Source: Ficedula albicollis
Lineage: Eukaryota > Chordata > Aves > Passeriformes > Muscicapidae
DNA length: 64,000 nt
Direction: 5' to 3'
Assembly (NCBI RefSeq): GCF_000247815.1
Contig: NC_021674.1
Span: 76,186,059-76,250,058, forward strand
In this document: piece after piece, positions 1 to 12,009 of the stretch
How positions within the stretch are numbered: the first letter of the stretch is position 1
How the letters are laid out: the number at the start of each line of letters is the position of its first letter
The notes under the pieces: generated by a model
Databases searched by the model: none
Told to the model about the DNA's origin: nothing
Seen by the model: the letters and a program-made list of their open reading frames with translations, nothing else
Made by a program: the position numbers and the translations under genes

Positions 1-914
1 CTCTGTCCCAATTTCTGGTGTTCACAGTACAGCACTGTAGCCTAAAAGATGCCACAGACTTGATGGTTAGCTGTCCCCTTGTAAAGTGGAGTTGTGGATT
101 TGCATCCCTCTTAAGATAAAGCAGAAATTCAACGTTAGGTAGAGCCTATCTTAGCAGTCTATGCCGCCTAGAAGCTGGAGCCTATGTATCTCAGCTGCAT
201 AATTCTTCCACATCATTTTTCTTCATGACAACCAAGTGTAGCAGGGCTCAAGTCCCTTTTGCAGTGGGCAATGGTAGGGGCTACAGCCTGGTGGGCAGGG
301 GAAGGGGCTCCCTGAAGCTCAGGGAGGGAAGCCTTCTTTGTTCCTTACCACCCCACCCTGTTCCCAGTGCTACAGCCCACCTCCTCTCTTTTTGCTAGCT
401 CAGGCAATTGTCAGACCACTTTATGAACCACTTTAATTCACTAACACGGCAGAAAACAAAACAAAAGAGGTATTTTTAAGACTGAGAAGAAGAAAGTCTT
501 TACCACCGTCAGCATCAGTGGCTATCCTTTGGCTGGAGCCATCATATATTTCGCTTACTTGTATTATCAAACATGCCTACAGGGGGAAACAAGTTATTGA
601 AATTGGGTATGGTTTTCTTGCACAAAATTTAGGGCAAAAAGCTGAACATACAGATGTACCAAAATGCTGCTATGAATTTTTTGAAATGCATTATCCTCAG
701 GTTATTTATTTGAATAGCATACTGTTAAAACCTTTCTCTTTTTTAAATTTTAGAAGAATATTTAGGTGTGGTGGTATAAGATGACATGTATTTGTAAGAA
801 TAGTTCAAACTGAATACAAAATATTTTGTTCAGACATCCTTCTTTTCTTTTTTTTTTTTTTTTTTTTTAGCCATATGTATGGGTGTTGTGCATTGCATAT
901 CACCCTTCATTGCC
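1..914. repeat. Tandem duplication, unit 1 (914 bp)
   Basis: This unit recurs immediately downstream at an offset of exactly 914 bases. The two copies read the same throughout except for a single substitution (T64 here, C978 in copy 2) and the length of a T homopolymer (21 T from 848 here, 15 T in copy 2). The last ~45 bases of this unit, after the T run, are missing from copy 2. The unit has no recognisable gene. It contains an 88-codon open frame at 518-784, duplicated at 1432-1698, which resembles no family I know. The repeat may extend upstream of the window, because the match already holds at base 1. Confidence 0.95.
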
Positions 915-1776
915 CTCTGTCCCAATTTCTGGTGTTCACAGTACAGCACTGTAGCCTAAAAGATGCCACAGACTTGACGGTTAGCTGTCCCCTTGTAAAG
1001 TGGAGTTGTGGATTTGCATCCCTCTTAAGATAAAGCAGAAATTCAACGTTAGGTAGAGCCTATCTTAGCAGTCTATGCCGCCTAGAAGCTGGAGCCTATG
1101 TATCTCAGCTGCATAATTCTTCCACATCATTTTTCTTCATGACAACCAAGTGTAGCAGGGCTCAAGTCCCTTTTGCAGTGGGCAATGGTAGGGGCTACAG
1201 CCTGGTGGGCAGGGGAAGGGGCTCCCTGAAGCTCAGGGAGGGAAGCCTTCTTTGTTCCTTACCACCCCACCCTGTTCCCAGTGCTACAGCCCACCTCCTC
1301 TCTTTTTGCTAGCTCAGGCAATTGTCAGACCACTTTATGAACCACTTTAATTCACTAACACGGCAGAAAACAAAACAAAAGAGGTATTTTTAAGACTGAG
1401 AAGAAGAAAGTCTTTACCACCGTCAGCATCAGTGGCTATCCTTTGGCTGGAGCCATCATATATTTCGCTTACTTGTATTATCAAACATGCCTACAGGGGG
1501 AAACAAGTTATTGAAATTGGGTATGGTTTTCTTGCACAAAATTTAGGGCAAAAAGCTGAACATACAGATGTACCAAAATGCTGCTATGAATTTTTTGAAA
1601 TGCATTATCCTCAGGTTATTTATTTGAATAGCATACTGTTAAAACCTTTCTCTTTTTTAAATTTTAGAAGAATATTTAGGTGTGGTGGTATAAGATGACA
1701 TGTATTTGTAAGAATAGTTCAAACTGAATACAAAATATTTTGTTCAGACATCCTTCTTTTCTTTTTTTTTTTTTTT
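915..1776. repeat. Tandem duplication, unit 2 (truncated at T run)
   Basis: This is the second copy of the 914-bp unit. It is co-linear with bases 1-868 and leaves homology in or just after the T homopolymer near 1762-1776, where unique sequence begins. Near identity means the duplication is either very recent or an assembly artefact such as an unresolved haplotype or a misjoined overlap. The break at a homopolymer is compatible with either. Confidence 0.95.
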
Positions 1777-4360
1777 ACAAAATAATGAGGCTCTTTTTTT
1801 CCTTTGGTCAATCTCAAATGCCAAGTGTTGTGTTAAACAGTTTGTCCCATTCTAATTACTACCATTCCCACCCTTACCTAAATCCAGTCCTCCTCATACC
1901 CCTTTACTTTGTTGACAAGTATCATCTGTTGAGTTTCTAGTCCTGTTTCATAGATAGGCAATTAATTGTGTACATTGAGTGAGGCTGATTTACTGTTTAC
2001 CGAAAGCTATAGTGAAACTGGAATAAACAGAAAGCAAGTGCATTGAATAGCAATGTATCAGTGTAAAACAGGCTACTGAAGATCTTCAGGAAGAAATAAT
2101 GCCAGACTCTTGGCTTTGCTTCTCTGCAGAGAAGGAAAGTGGAAATAAATTTCATACTGTGTTCTGCCTTTCTCAATTAGCTTTCATCAGTTAAAGATTT
2201 CCTTTGTGGGAACAAATTCACAGTTGTCATCACTTAACAAAGATAAATTCTATCAGCTCATTTCGGCACATGCAATTCTTCAATATTAAATCCTTTTTAT
2301 ATTGCAAAGTTTTCATTAATGTAGCAATTTGAGAAATGAAACCATTTTTCTTGTTACTCTCTTAATAGGTTGACATTTAATCATGGCTTCTTAACCCTTT
2401 TGAAATAAATGTACTGTTGAGTACATTTTGAATAAAAATTACTTGAATTTTACCATGGACACATAGCTATGATTAAAAGCTGGGAAGATGCTACTAAAAG
2501 TAAGTCTATTCTTTCAACAAATAGCATAAATACCTGCTTGTGATACACAGGGTCCATAACCCTATACATACATACATACATAATTCTCTAGCCTTCAGAA
2601 AGCAGTGAAGCTGCAATGTTTTGGAGATACAATAAGGAAAAAAACCCCATAGTTTTACTGACAGAACAGTATAAGAAACCCTTGTTAGATTTTTAGGCTC
2701 AAAAATTGGTGCTATCATTCTGCTGCTGTGGAGCTTGTTACAGAATGCAGCCTTTGCTACAACATTGCACTCTAGCATAACATGTTTAATGTTGCCAAAA
2801 AAGTGTAATTAGTTCTCAATCAAGAACAAAAGCTGAACTGAGTGTAAGCCATGCTTACTCAAATCCTCTTGAGTTTGCTGTGACTTAAAACATACTTTGT
2901 GAAAAACGAACTGCTTCCTCTGTCTTAGCTGCTCAATACTTCTGAAAACGAAAGATGAAAACCTAAATGCAGTTAAAGTCAAAATGCTGGACACATTGAT
3001 ATAAATTACATAGGGCTCTTGATGTACTACTACTCCTTTCTGTCTTGAATTTAACACAGGCTCTTTGACAATTGCCCTTGTTTTTAGTTTTTAACAACAT
3101 GAAATGCCTTTTCTAAAATAATCTTTTGTCCTTGGTGAAATGATAACATCTCCTTTGCCTTCTCCTGCACAGATTTTCTTTGCTTCCCGAATGAGAGAGG
3201 GAAAGGGTAGGTAAATATTCAAATGTCAGGTTGAAGAATGTGTCATGAAGGTTTTTCAAATGTTATGTCCTTTCTACACTTGGCAGTAGACATGGATACA
3301 CTGCATTTTTCCAGTCTTCATCAAAAGCTTGTGTAAAATGGAAGACAACTTGAATCTGAACTAACTTCACGTTCTGTTGGTTTTCAAGCTATTTTAATGA
3401 TAAAAAATGGTTACTTAAGAGATAAAAATCCAGTGTGCATTCCATTTGGTCAAACTGTTTCTGGAGTTGCAGAGTATTTATCTAAAGATGAAAAAATGTG
3501 GCTTAAAGATGAGAAAACAGCTTATCTGTTGTATTCCTTCGCTAGACAAAAATAGAGTAGAGATGCAGGCAGATGGTTTTGTTGCTGAATCCTTGCAAAT
3601 AACCCCTCTCTGCAAATCAAACTTTTCCCCAAAGCCCTGGCAAATCTATATATGCTGCAGGTGACCAGAGATTTTTATAAGAACATCATTAAATTTATTC
3701 AGTGACATCTCAAGGGTCCTGTTTGCATCATTTGGGAAGGTGACTTACCAGGATCAACTACTAAATGTAAACTATAAGAACAAGAATAGTATTTGTTTCT
3801 CTGTGTTCTGCAAGGATGCTTCACTCCATAGCTTTTGGATAAGTCATTACATAAAACGTTACTTGATTTACTGCTATGTTTTTCTTTGTTTTGCTTTTAG
3901 GAATAATATTCCTTTTTTTTTTTTTTCTGAGGTCTGCTAGCAGCAGAGTAGGAATAAAAAATCATAGGTTGAGAAATTAATACAGACTTTTCTTAGGCAT
4001 GCTTTTTTACATATGCCTCTATTGCCATGCTAACAAAATATTTCTATTTCACTTTTAAATTTTGCTCATAAAGTTGCAGATCATTAGCAGCATCTATAAG
4101 GTCTGTAATAGTTTCAAAGCTTGTCCTTGTTCCATCAAGGTCATACAAAGGCAACAGGAATAAGGAGCACTGAGGTCTCACTGACCTGCAGGACCTAGAT
4201 GACAGTTTTAACCATGGCTGGGAAACTGCAGGTAACCATCTAGAGAATTGGGATCTAATGGCAGGAGGAATGATCTTGGAAGAAAAACTGAGCATTTCAT
4301 TTGGGAACCAGGAAGACCACTTGCTACCTCCAAACATTGGGCACTTTGTTGTAAACATTT
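1777..4360. other. Non-coding, AT-rich intergenic stretch
   Basis: I see no gene, RNA gene or clear mobile element here. Open frames are all below about 110 codons, lack family similarity and sit in low-GC sequence. A short CATA microsatellite lies near 2565-2583. Confidence 0.6.
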
Positions 4361-4361
4361 T

Positions 4362-4660
4362 TGAATTCATAGAATCACAGAATAATTTAGATTGTAAGGG
4401 AATAATTTATCCTGTGCAGTCAAGCTTTGAATGCTTCCAAAGCTGTAGATTCTACAACATAGGCAATCCATTCCAGTGCTTAACTGTCTTCGTGGGAAAA
4501 GTAATTTCTTTACAGCTGGGCAAAATTTCCTGTTGCAACTTGTGACTGTTGCCCATTGTTGTTCTGCTAGAAGACTGGAAGAGTGACTCCATATTGCTTA
4601 TGCCTGGCCAAATATCTTTCAGAGTCACCAGCATATTAAAAATTATCGGAAAGAAACTTG
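4362..4660 (-). mobile_element. CR1 LINE 3'-end fragment (minus strand, diverged)
   Basis: The stretch starts with TCATAGAATCACAGAATAAT, the reverse complement of the conserved CR1 tail. It continues with a diverged complement of the CR1 3' region, including a block like CCATTCCAGTGCTTAACTGT and a following TTTCTTTACAGCTGGGCAAA. This is the usual 5'-truncated CR1 fragment of bird genomes, inserted in minus orientation. It is old and mutated, and no reading frame survives. Boundaries are approximate. Confidence 0.75.
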
Positions 4661-6495
4661 GTTTCATCCATCTGTGCTTTACTCCTTTGCTGGAATGTCA
4701 TCCTTCCAATTCCTGTTTCTACTGGGAACTAACTCTATGACCTCATCTATAAAACATGAATAATGTTTTATTCAATGAAAAGAGGGAAAAGGCACTATAA
4801 TATAACTTAAAAGACAAATCATTCAACAGAATATAAATATACAATTTAAGGATTATTCCTGCAATAGTAACACCATCACTCTTCCTGTCAGCTTGCATGT
4901 TTTCTCTATATATACTTCGTACCAGACAATGCATTTGTCTCTGGAAAGCAGCAGCCAGGGCTGTGGGTGGGTGAACAAGGAAACGAGCAAAAACCCAGGC
5001 AAAACTTATTCCTGTTTTTTCTCTGTGGCTTACCAATGGTAATGATATTGCCTTATTTTATTTAATGAACAGTAATGTAGAAAAATTATACATAAGCTCA
5101 CAACTGCTCCTCTTCTCTTAGCAACTCGTCTGTAGTAACATTTTCTGGTAATAAGGTTATAGGATCCACATTACAGTCTGAACACTTTCTGAAAATTGTT
5201 TCCATTTATTACATGCGTAAAAGATCCATAGTTGTTATTCATTTTCTAAGGCATCAAACTTACTGAAATATTTGGAAACAAATCTGTTACAGTCAGTTAT
5301 GATGCCTTGATTCTATGTTTAATGGTAGTGATAGGCACAAGAGAGGTGACATTTTACTTTCAAGTTCTCCTACATTTTCTTAATGATACCACACAAAAAA
5401 TTCCACAATTTCTTAACGCCTCAGGTCTACATCAGACACATGAAGAAATGTGGTTGCTACTTTTTTGATCATTGCCTTAGGAGCATACACCAAATTGTTG
5501 TCGTGTCACTTAAATCACTCAGGAAGACTCTCTGATAGCCCTGTGACATATACACATTTGTCTTTCTGGCAGGTGCTCAAGTTTGAATCAAAGGTAAAAG
5601 AAAGGCAAAACATTCTGACCTGCCACAAAAGGACTGTGGGAGAATTGGTGAAGTCCAGCCTGTGCCAGTGCAGGGGTGCACCATTATCCTCATCAAGTGA
5701 ATGGAATGAGCTAGACTCTCATGGCCTTATCGTGCAGCTTAGATAGGAGCATTATTTACATAAATGGTCAGGTTTTCACCAAAAGAAATGATGATGTGAT
5801 CAAAAAATATGTATAGTTAGGTCTTCAGATTAACACTAAGGTGTCTATAAATTTCTCAGCGATATGACTAGTTCAGATTCTCCTGTTCACGGATTTTTTT
5901 GGTTGACAGATAAAAACATTGAAATATAGTCTTCTGTGAAAGTGTGAAGTGGCACCCTGTGAGGATTTCTGAGCAGCAAAAGGCACAATAATGTTTAAAT
6001 CATGTGCTATTGATCTGACCATGTGAGAACACTGTTAGAGTACAGATGATGTTAATAAAGTCAGTTAGTCTAACACCCTAGAGTCTTCCTTTTAACACAT
6101 GGTGATCCAGCATTATGGTTATGAAATACAGTACATCCTGAGTCAGTAAATGTCAGTGAACTTTAAAAAGAGAAAAAAGATATGTTGCTTACAGACAAAT
6201 ATGATTCATTTCTGCACAACAGAGAAAGACATATACACAAAACCACATGGTATTATCACTCTTGTACTGGATTTTGAATGCAGTCAAGCTTACTCAAGTA
6301 TGCTAAGCCACATTTGGAAAGACATAATATTCCTGTTCTTTTTTAAAATCTCCCAAGAGAGAGATTGTAAAATCTCTGGATCATCAATTTGTGCTGTGTC
6401 ATATGCTGGCACTGGTGTGTGGGTTGGTTAGCTAAGTATAAAGACATTTCACCTGCCTGCACCGAGGAAAATATGTGTATGTGAAAGGAAAAAGA
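4661..6495. other. Non-coding intergenic stretch
   Basis: Nothing recognisable. The small open frames on both strands show no domain signature. Confidence 0.55.
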
Positions 6496-6496
6496 C

Positions 6497-7062
6497 GTGT
6501 GGCCAGCAAGTCGAGGGAGGACTCCTCTACTCCAATCTAGTGAGACCCCACATGGAGTATTGCATCCAGCCTGGGGTCCTCAGCAGAGGAAGGACATGGA
6601 CCTGTTAGAATGGGTCCGGAGAAGGACCATGAAGATGATCAGAGGGCTCTAGCACCTCTCCTAATGAGTAAGTGCTGAGACAGTTGGGGCTGGAGAGGCC
6701 TGGAGAGGGCTCTGGGCAAACCTTAGAGGTGCCTTTTGGTCCTTAAGGAGGGCCTGTCAGAAAGAAACGGACAAACTTTTTTCACAGGCAGATAGTGATA
6801 AAACAAGAGGGAATGGCTTTAAATTAAAAGAGGGTTGATGTAGAGTAGATATAAGGAGTATTTTTTTTTATGACGTGTGTGGCAAAACCCTGGAACAAGT
6901 TGCTCAGAGAGGAAGTGGCTGCCACATCCCTGGAAACACTGAAGGTCAGGTTGGATGGGGCTCTGAGCAACCAGATCTAGTTGAAGGTGTCTGTGCTCAT
7001 TGCAGAGGGGCTGGACTTTAAATGTCCCTTCTTAACCAAACTGTTCTGTGATTCTATAAAGG
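6497..7062 (+). mobile_element. CR1 LINE fragment, 3' half (plus strand)
   Basis: This is a recognisable 5'-truncated CR1 retroposon. Landmarks in order are the reverse-transcriptase C-terminal remnant (AGTGAGACCCCACATGGAGT near 6540 and the GGTCCGGAGAAGGACCATGA block near 6615), the 3' UTR block with ACCCTGGAACAAGTTGCTCA near 6888, GAGCAACCAGATCTAGTTGA near 6965, and the tail TTCTGTGATTCTATAAA at about 7043-7059. Stop codons interrupt the coding part, so it is a dead copy. No target-site duplication is evident, as expected for CR1. Confidence 0.93.
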
Positions 7063-10000
7063 TTAGCCTATTTCACATCTACCATCACCAACAAGAAAGT
7101 AGCAATACTTCATCTCTTTTTACTCACTATTATAAATAAACTGGATCTCCATCCAGATTGACCACATAGGTAGATATCAAAGATTTGTGTAGCAATATTT
7201 AGTGTTTAGAAAATATTTAAGCATCACTGTAGAGTAAAATTTGCATTATTCCATTTTTTCATGGCAATGTGATTTGTAAGGCAGCCAACATATGCTAATT
7301 AGAGAATTTCCCTAATTAATTTCTGTTAGTGTGCTCCCCTAACATGACTTAAAATATACAGCTTAATGTATTAAATGTATTAGAATTGCTTATATTTCCC
7401 ATTGTAAAACAGGGAATGATATGCTATTAACAGCAAGTGTTTACAACAATCTTTAGATGCACATATTCTAATTAAAGTGAACAGCCAGCATGTTGGGCAA
7501 GGATGAGTCATACTCCACAACAGCTCTACAGGGAAGAGATCTGAGTCGCATATTTTTCTAAAGCAATGGCCAAAAAAATTAAATTACTTTCTTTTGTGTG
7601 AAATGTATTTTCTGCTGCTTACTGAACGCCTAAAGGATTAATGAACATGAAAGTATGAAGCCTGGGATACATACTGCATAGGACAAGGGTGGCACCTGCA
7701 ATGGAGGGCTAGAGGGAGCTATTTGAAAACCCAACCTTTTTGTTGCTAAGCACAAAAGTACATGCATTTTTACTCAGGAGCAAGGTACCAGCATTATGCC
7801 ACCTTAGTTACCATGGTTTCCATTCAGCCACAGCGTCCTCTTGGAAAAGAAACAACTTTAATTTTATATTCATTATATATAACTCCTAGGTATTTTAAAA
7901 CTAAAATTACAACTCAAATTATCTTAAAATCAGAATTACAACTTGACCTATCTATGGACAGATCAACATGATTTTGTGTTTGAAGGCAATACATACTTTC
8001 CCAGATTTAAAGCATCTTCTCTCACCCCAGCAAGGTTTGAAAATAACCACACTCACAGAGATGCCTTTTTTCAAAGAGTGCCAAACCTTCTGAACATCAC
8101 AGGTTTTGAAGAATCCTGATAGCAAATGTGTTTTCCAATCCACATGGCACCACCAAGTGGGCAGTGATGGACTTAAGAACTGGAGGAGGCTGCTGGGAAC
8201 CTCTGGCAGCACCAGTGCTGCTGCTGCTCCTGCCCCCCTAACAGGAGAGAATGCTCTGCTACTCTGATGGTTGTGGTGAAGAAAACAGATGCACAGTGTG
8301 AGAGCAAAGCCCTCTCGAAGGGAATAGCTGCTTGTTGTCTCATAAAAGAATGAAGGTGTTTTGACCACAGTATTTACTGTAAAGGTGTCACACTAGATCA
8401 ACAGCTTCTGATCTCTGCACTTTCCAGCAGCTCCAGAAAGTGCAATGTGCACTGACCTGCTCTCTAGCAAGGCGCCTTGCTGTCTCTAGCTACATTTAAA
8501 TCACACAACTTTAATTGTGATACTTCCCTAGGAGGATCTACAGCAATTTAGTTTGGGTGATACAGCATACATGCAAAAAGCAAATTATGAAAAGGACTAA
8601 TGCTATCAGAACAATAGCTTATGTTCCCATTTTGTTATTTTTCACCTTTTCCATGCAGCTATGGTATTTTGAGATATGAAGATAGCAGAAGCTGGTCTTT
8701 AGGTAGCAAATTGCATGCCAATGACATCTGAAGTATGCTAAAACAGATGGGATAATCTCATTTTCAAATGTGGCTGTAGAAACAACCAAGAATTAAATAA
8801 TTGTTCATACAAAAACTAATTTCAGTAGGCTTCAGAGTGAGATCACAATCACTGAACAAACCTCTTCATGATTTTCTGACCCATCACCATTTTTACTCCT
8901 ACAGATCCTAAAGTACTTGTGTAATGAGGCTCCACTGGTATCTAGAAAACTGCAAGGAAGGACACTCCCTACTCCAATTGTCCTTCTTTCTCCTGCTTCT
9001 GTAGCTGATTACAGCTGTGGTAAATCTGTAGTAAATAACCATTGGAAAATGTTGACAAGTTAATTGGGCTCATAACTGTGAAGGCAATGAGACATTTCTG
9101 CAACTGTTTAGATCAGATTTGTCAGATGTAAGTCAGTTACAAAGGTGACACATTTAACTGTACAAAGAACACATGGAGAATAAATCAACTTTCAGGCTTG
9201 AATTACAGTGCAGGGGGGATAATTACCAGAGCAGAACATGTACTTAGAAACAAAAACCTTTTGTAGAACACAAACACCTAGAACAGAATTATACCTAAAA
9301 TTAATGTTGAGTATCCAAAAAAAAAAAAAATAGGAATAGAAATATTGAATAAAACTATTTTACTACTTTTAACTGTGTGAATTCTCAGTGGGGATGGAGA
9401 AGGGCAGCTTTGACCAGACTTCCAGAACTTATTCTGGTGATGCTAATGGCTCACTAGGCATTAATTTTTTCCTCAAAATCCATGCACAATTGTGGAGCTG
9501 CTTGCATCTTATTTGCTCCACAGTCCCCATATTCCTGGTAGGTGGATTTCATGCATGTGCAGTCTGGAAGGCTTGCTTCAGTTAGAAACATATATAAATC
9601 AGAGCCACTTATAATGGTTAAAAGTATATAAAAAGCCTATGATGAGTTTTGAGATCTGGCTCAACAGAATTGAGTTCTTTTAAGTAACTGCCCTCTACCA
9701 AATTTTACCAATTTTGTGCTCAGCTAACTACAAACTGGCAATTTATTCTTCTTGCTACATACATTATTAGACATTAAAAACCTGTACATGGTTTAAAACC
9801 TAGCAGTAGTACATACTGTGCTAATTAAAATGTGTATGACATTTCTATCTAGGTAAAATAAACTAGGTGATGTGATGAATTACTGATTTTTTTCAAAATT
9901 TTATGTTACAAAAGCTTTGTGTCTTTGTTCATCATACCACTGAATGTTTCCATTAATTGAGGGCACTTTGGAACAAAGGACATACATTTGATAATAAGTA

Positions 10001-11241
10001 ACATCTTCACTTAGCAGTCACTTAATCTGTATGTGTTTGTTGGAATGCAAAGTGAGGCTATAAAAACATCTAAATTATTTCTCATTACAACAAATGGCTA
10101 CAAGGAGGTAGGAATTACAATATTGTTCAGTCCCAAGCATGATAAAGTCTTTTGTCCCAGTTGTCAAGAACTGTGTTACTGCCCTCAAGCACCAAAGAAT
10201 TTTAAAAGAAGTATGAGGTTACAGTTACTGAAACTTTGCTGCAGTTTTATAATATTTTCTCTACAATCACAAGGCTTAGAAACTTCCATTTAAAAAGGAT
10301 GAAAATAAAACTTTTCTTCCAATAACAGGATTGCAGGATTCAAAATGTCCCGAGTAAAAAAACCACAATATAGGTTTTCTCTCGAGAAAAAAAAAATTGT
10401 GTTAATGTAAAATTTATGGTATCTTAATCAAATATTGAGGATTGACTTGGAGGAATGTTTTTAGCACATAACTAGGGATTTTCTTCAGCATTTGTTTATT
10501 ACTATTTTCCGAGAAGAGGAAAATGAACAGCAGCTCATATATTTTGCCTACAGATTGAATTATCCAGATATCCAGAAAGCACACTGCTGATCCAGAATGC
10601 AGTGTATTATTTTTGATAATTACAATTTTTTCTACTCAAGAAGATTGCTTTTTAGAGATGCATGAAAAATTCCCATAAATCATATGTATACCACTTTGAA
10701 TTGCCACTAAATAAACGTATTATATAAATTTGCAGTGTTGATGTTGCTGTTTGTTAGGAAAAGCCCTCAGTAGGTTACTGGAGGAGTTTTTGTTCAAACT
10801 AGCTGATCTTTATTTATTCTGAATTATTGCAGAGGAAATTGTGGTTTTCAATCATTTATGGTTATTCTGAGTTTTTCTTTTGTTCTTAGTTCATAATCTA
10901 TATAATCTTAGACATGACCACTGTGATGCCCTACTGTGATCTAAAAAAGTGATGTAATGCTTCCTTAATTTCCCATTTCTTTGAAATACAGAAGAAGCTT
11001 AGGGGAAAAATAAGGAAGCCACTATTGATCAAGTAATTTCCAGTGAGAAACAATCCTGCATAATCCTTAGAAAATTGCCACAGTGAGTTATTACCTTCAC
11101 ATTTCAAGACTGAACTCCACTTTCTAGACTGACTGACTGTGGTAAACTGTCACCAATTTGTTGCCTCTTCTTTAACCAATGTTTATGGTACAGAAAACCA
11201 ACTGTATTCCTCATGAAGATATTTACAAACTGTGGTTCCTT
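7063..11241. other. Non-coding intergenic stretch
   Basis: AT-rich sequence with no supported gene. The longest open frame is a 138-codon minus-strand frame at 7952-8368. It looks like a chance ORF crossing a GC-rich patch with a GCTGCTGCTG-type microsatellite near 8215. An A13-14 homopolymer sits at about 9318. Confidence 0.5.
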
Positions 11242-11527
11242 AATACAACAATGTATTCTCTGCAATACCTATACAAGGAAATGCATGCAATCTAGCAACT
11301 GTTGAATATGGATAGGAAATATCTTTAGAAATACAATGGTCAGGAAAATGACAAGCCTACTCAAAACATCGAGTATTCCAATAGAATACAACAATGTATT
11401 CTCTGCAATACCTATACAAGGAAATGCATGCAATCTAGCAACTGTTGAATATGGATAGGAAATATCTTTAGAAATACAATGGTCAGGAAAATGACAAGCC
11501 TACTCAAAACATCGAGTATTCCAATAG
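11242..11527. repeat. Perfect 143-bp tandem duplication
   Basis: Bases 11242-11384 are repeated without any difference that I can see at 11385-11527, head to tail with no spacer. The unit is unique-looking AT-rich DNA, not a known transposon end. Perfect identity implies a recent event, or an assembly duplication. Confidence 0.95.
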
Positions 11528-11859
11528 AGGTGTTCACAGCAGCTCTAGCATGAATCCTGCCCTGCTCCTTCTGTTGAGGAAAAACACCCTGGATGCTGTA
11601 GAAGTCTTTGTTTTCACACCCTGCAGAATATTCTGAGACTTGCTGTATCTTTTAAGTACACTGATGTTATTATGTCAAGCTGTGACTGAAACATTTTCTA
11701 TTAAGACTGGAGCTAACACTGTGATACAATAGATCTTTTCCATTTCTAGTTTCTCTGCGTGTCCCTGTAGGCTGGAACATTGCAACAAGGCACTAAAATG
11801 GCAAACTGGCTTTGAGGAATGTGTAGCTACAGTGCATTGAAAGTCCTGCAAACCAGTCC

Positions 11860-12000
11860 CTCTTCTAATGTATAATTAAATTGTGGAACTCATTGCCATG
11901 AAACATTATGGAGGTCAAAAGCATAAGTAGATTTAAAGCAAAGTACAAAAACATCCTGGAATATCAACACTGAAGTAAAAGTTCATGTGTGGTTAATAAA
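11860..12000 (+). mobile_element. Ancient CR1/L3-like LINE 3' fragment
   Basis: The segment around AATTGTGGAACTCATTGCCA (near 11877), followed by an ATTATGGAGGTCAAAAGCAT block, resembles the 3' region shared by old CR1 and L3 elements. There the phrase is followed by a 'GATT-AAA-GA' block, visible here around 11931. It is heavily diverged, and the assignment rests on pattern memory of the family, so both limits are approximate. Confidence 0.5.
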
Positions 12001-12009
12001 CACAGCAGT

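Noticed and set aside
518..1698. Duplicated 88-codon ORF as a tandem gene pair
   Set aside because: The whole 914-bp unit is duplicated including non-coding flanks. The frame has no family resemblance and near identity reflects the recent copy, not selection on a protein.
7952..8368. 138-codon minus-strand ORF
   Set aside because: It crosses a GC-rich triplet-repeat patch. The hydrophobic and cysteine content is unpatterned, and no splice or poly(A) context supports it.
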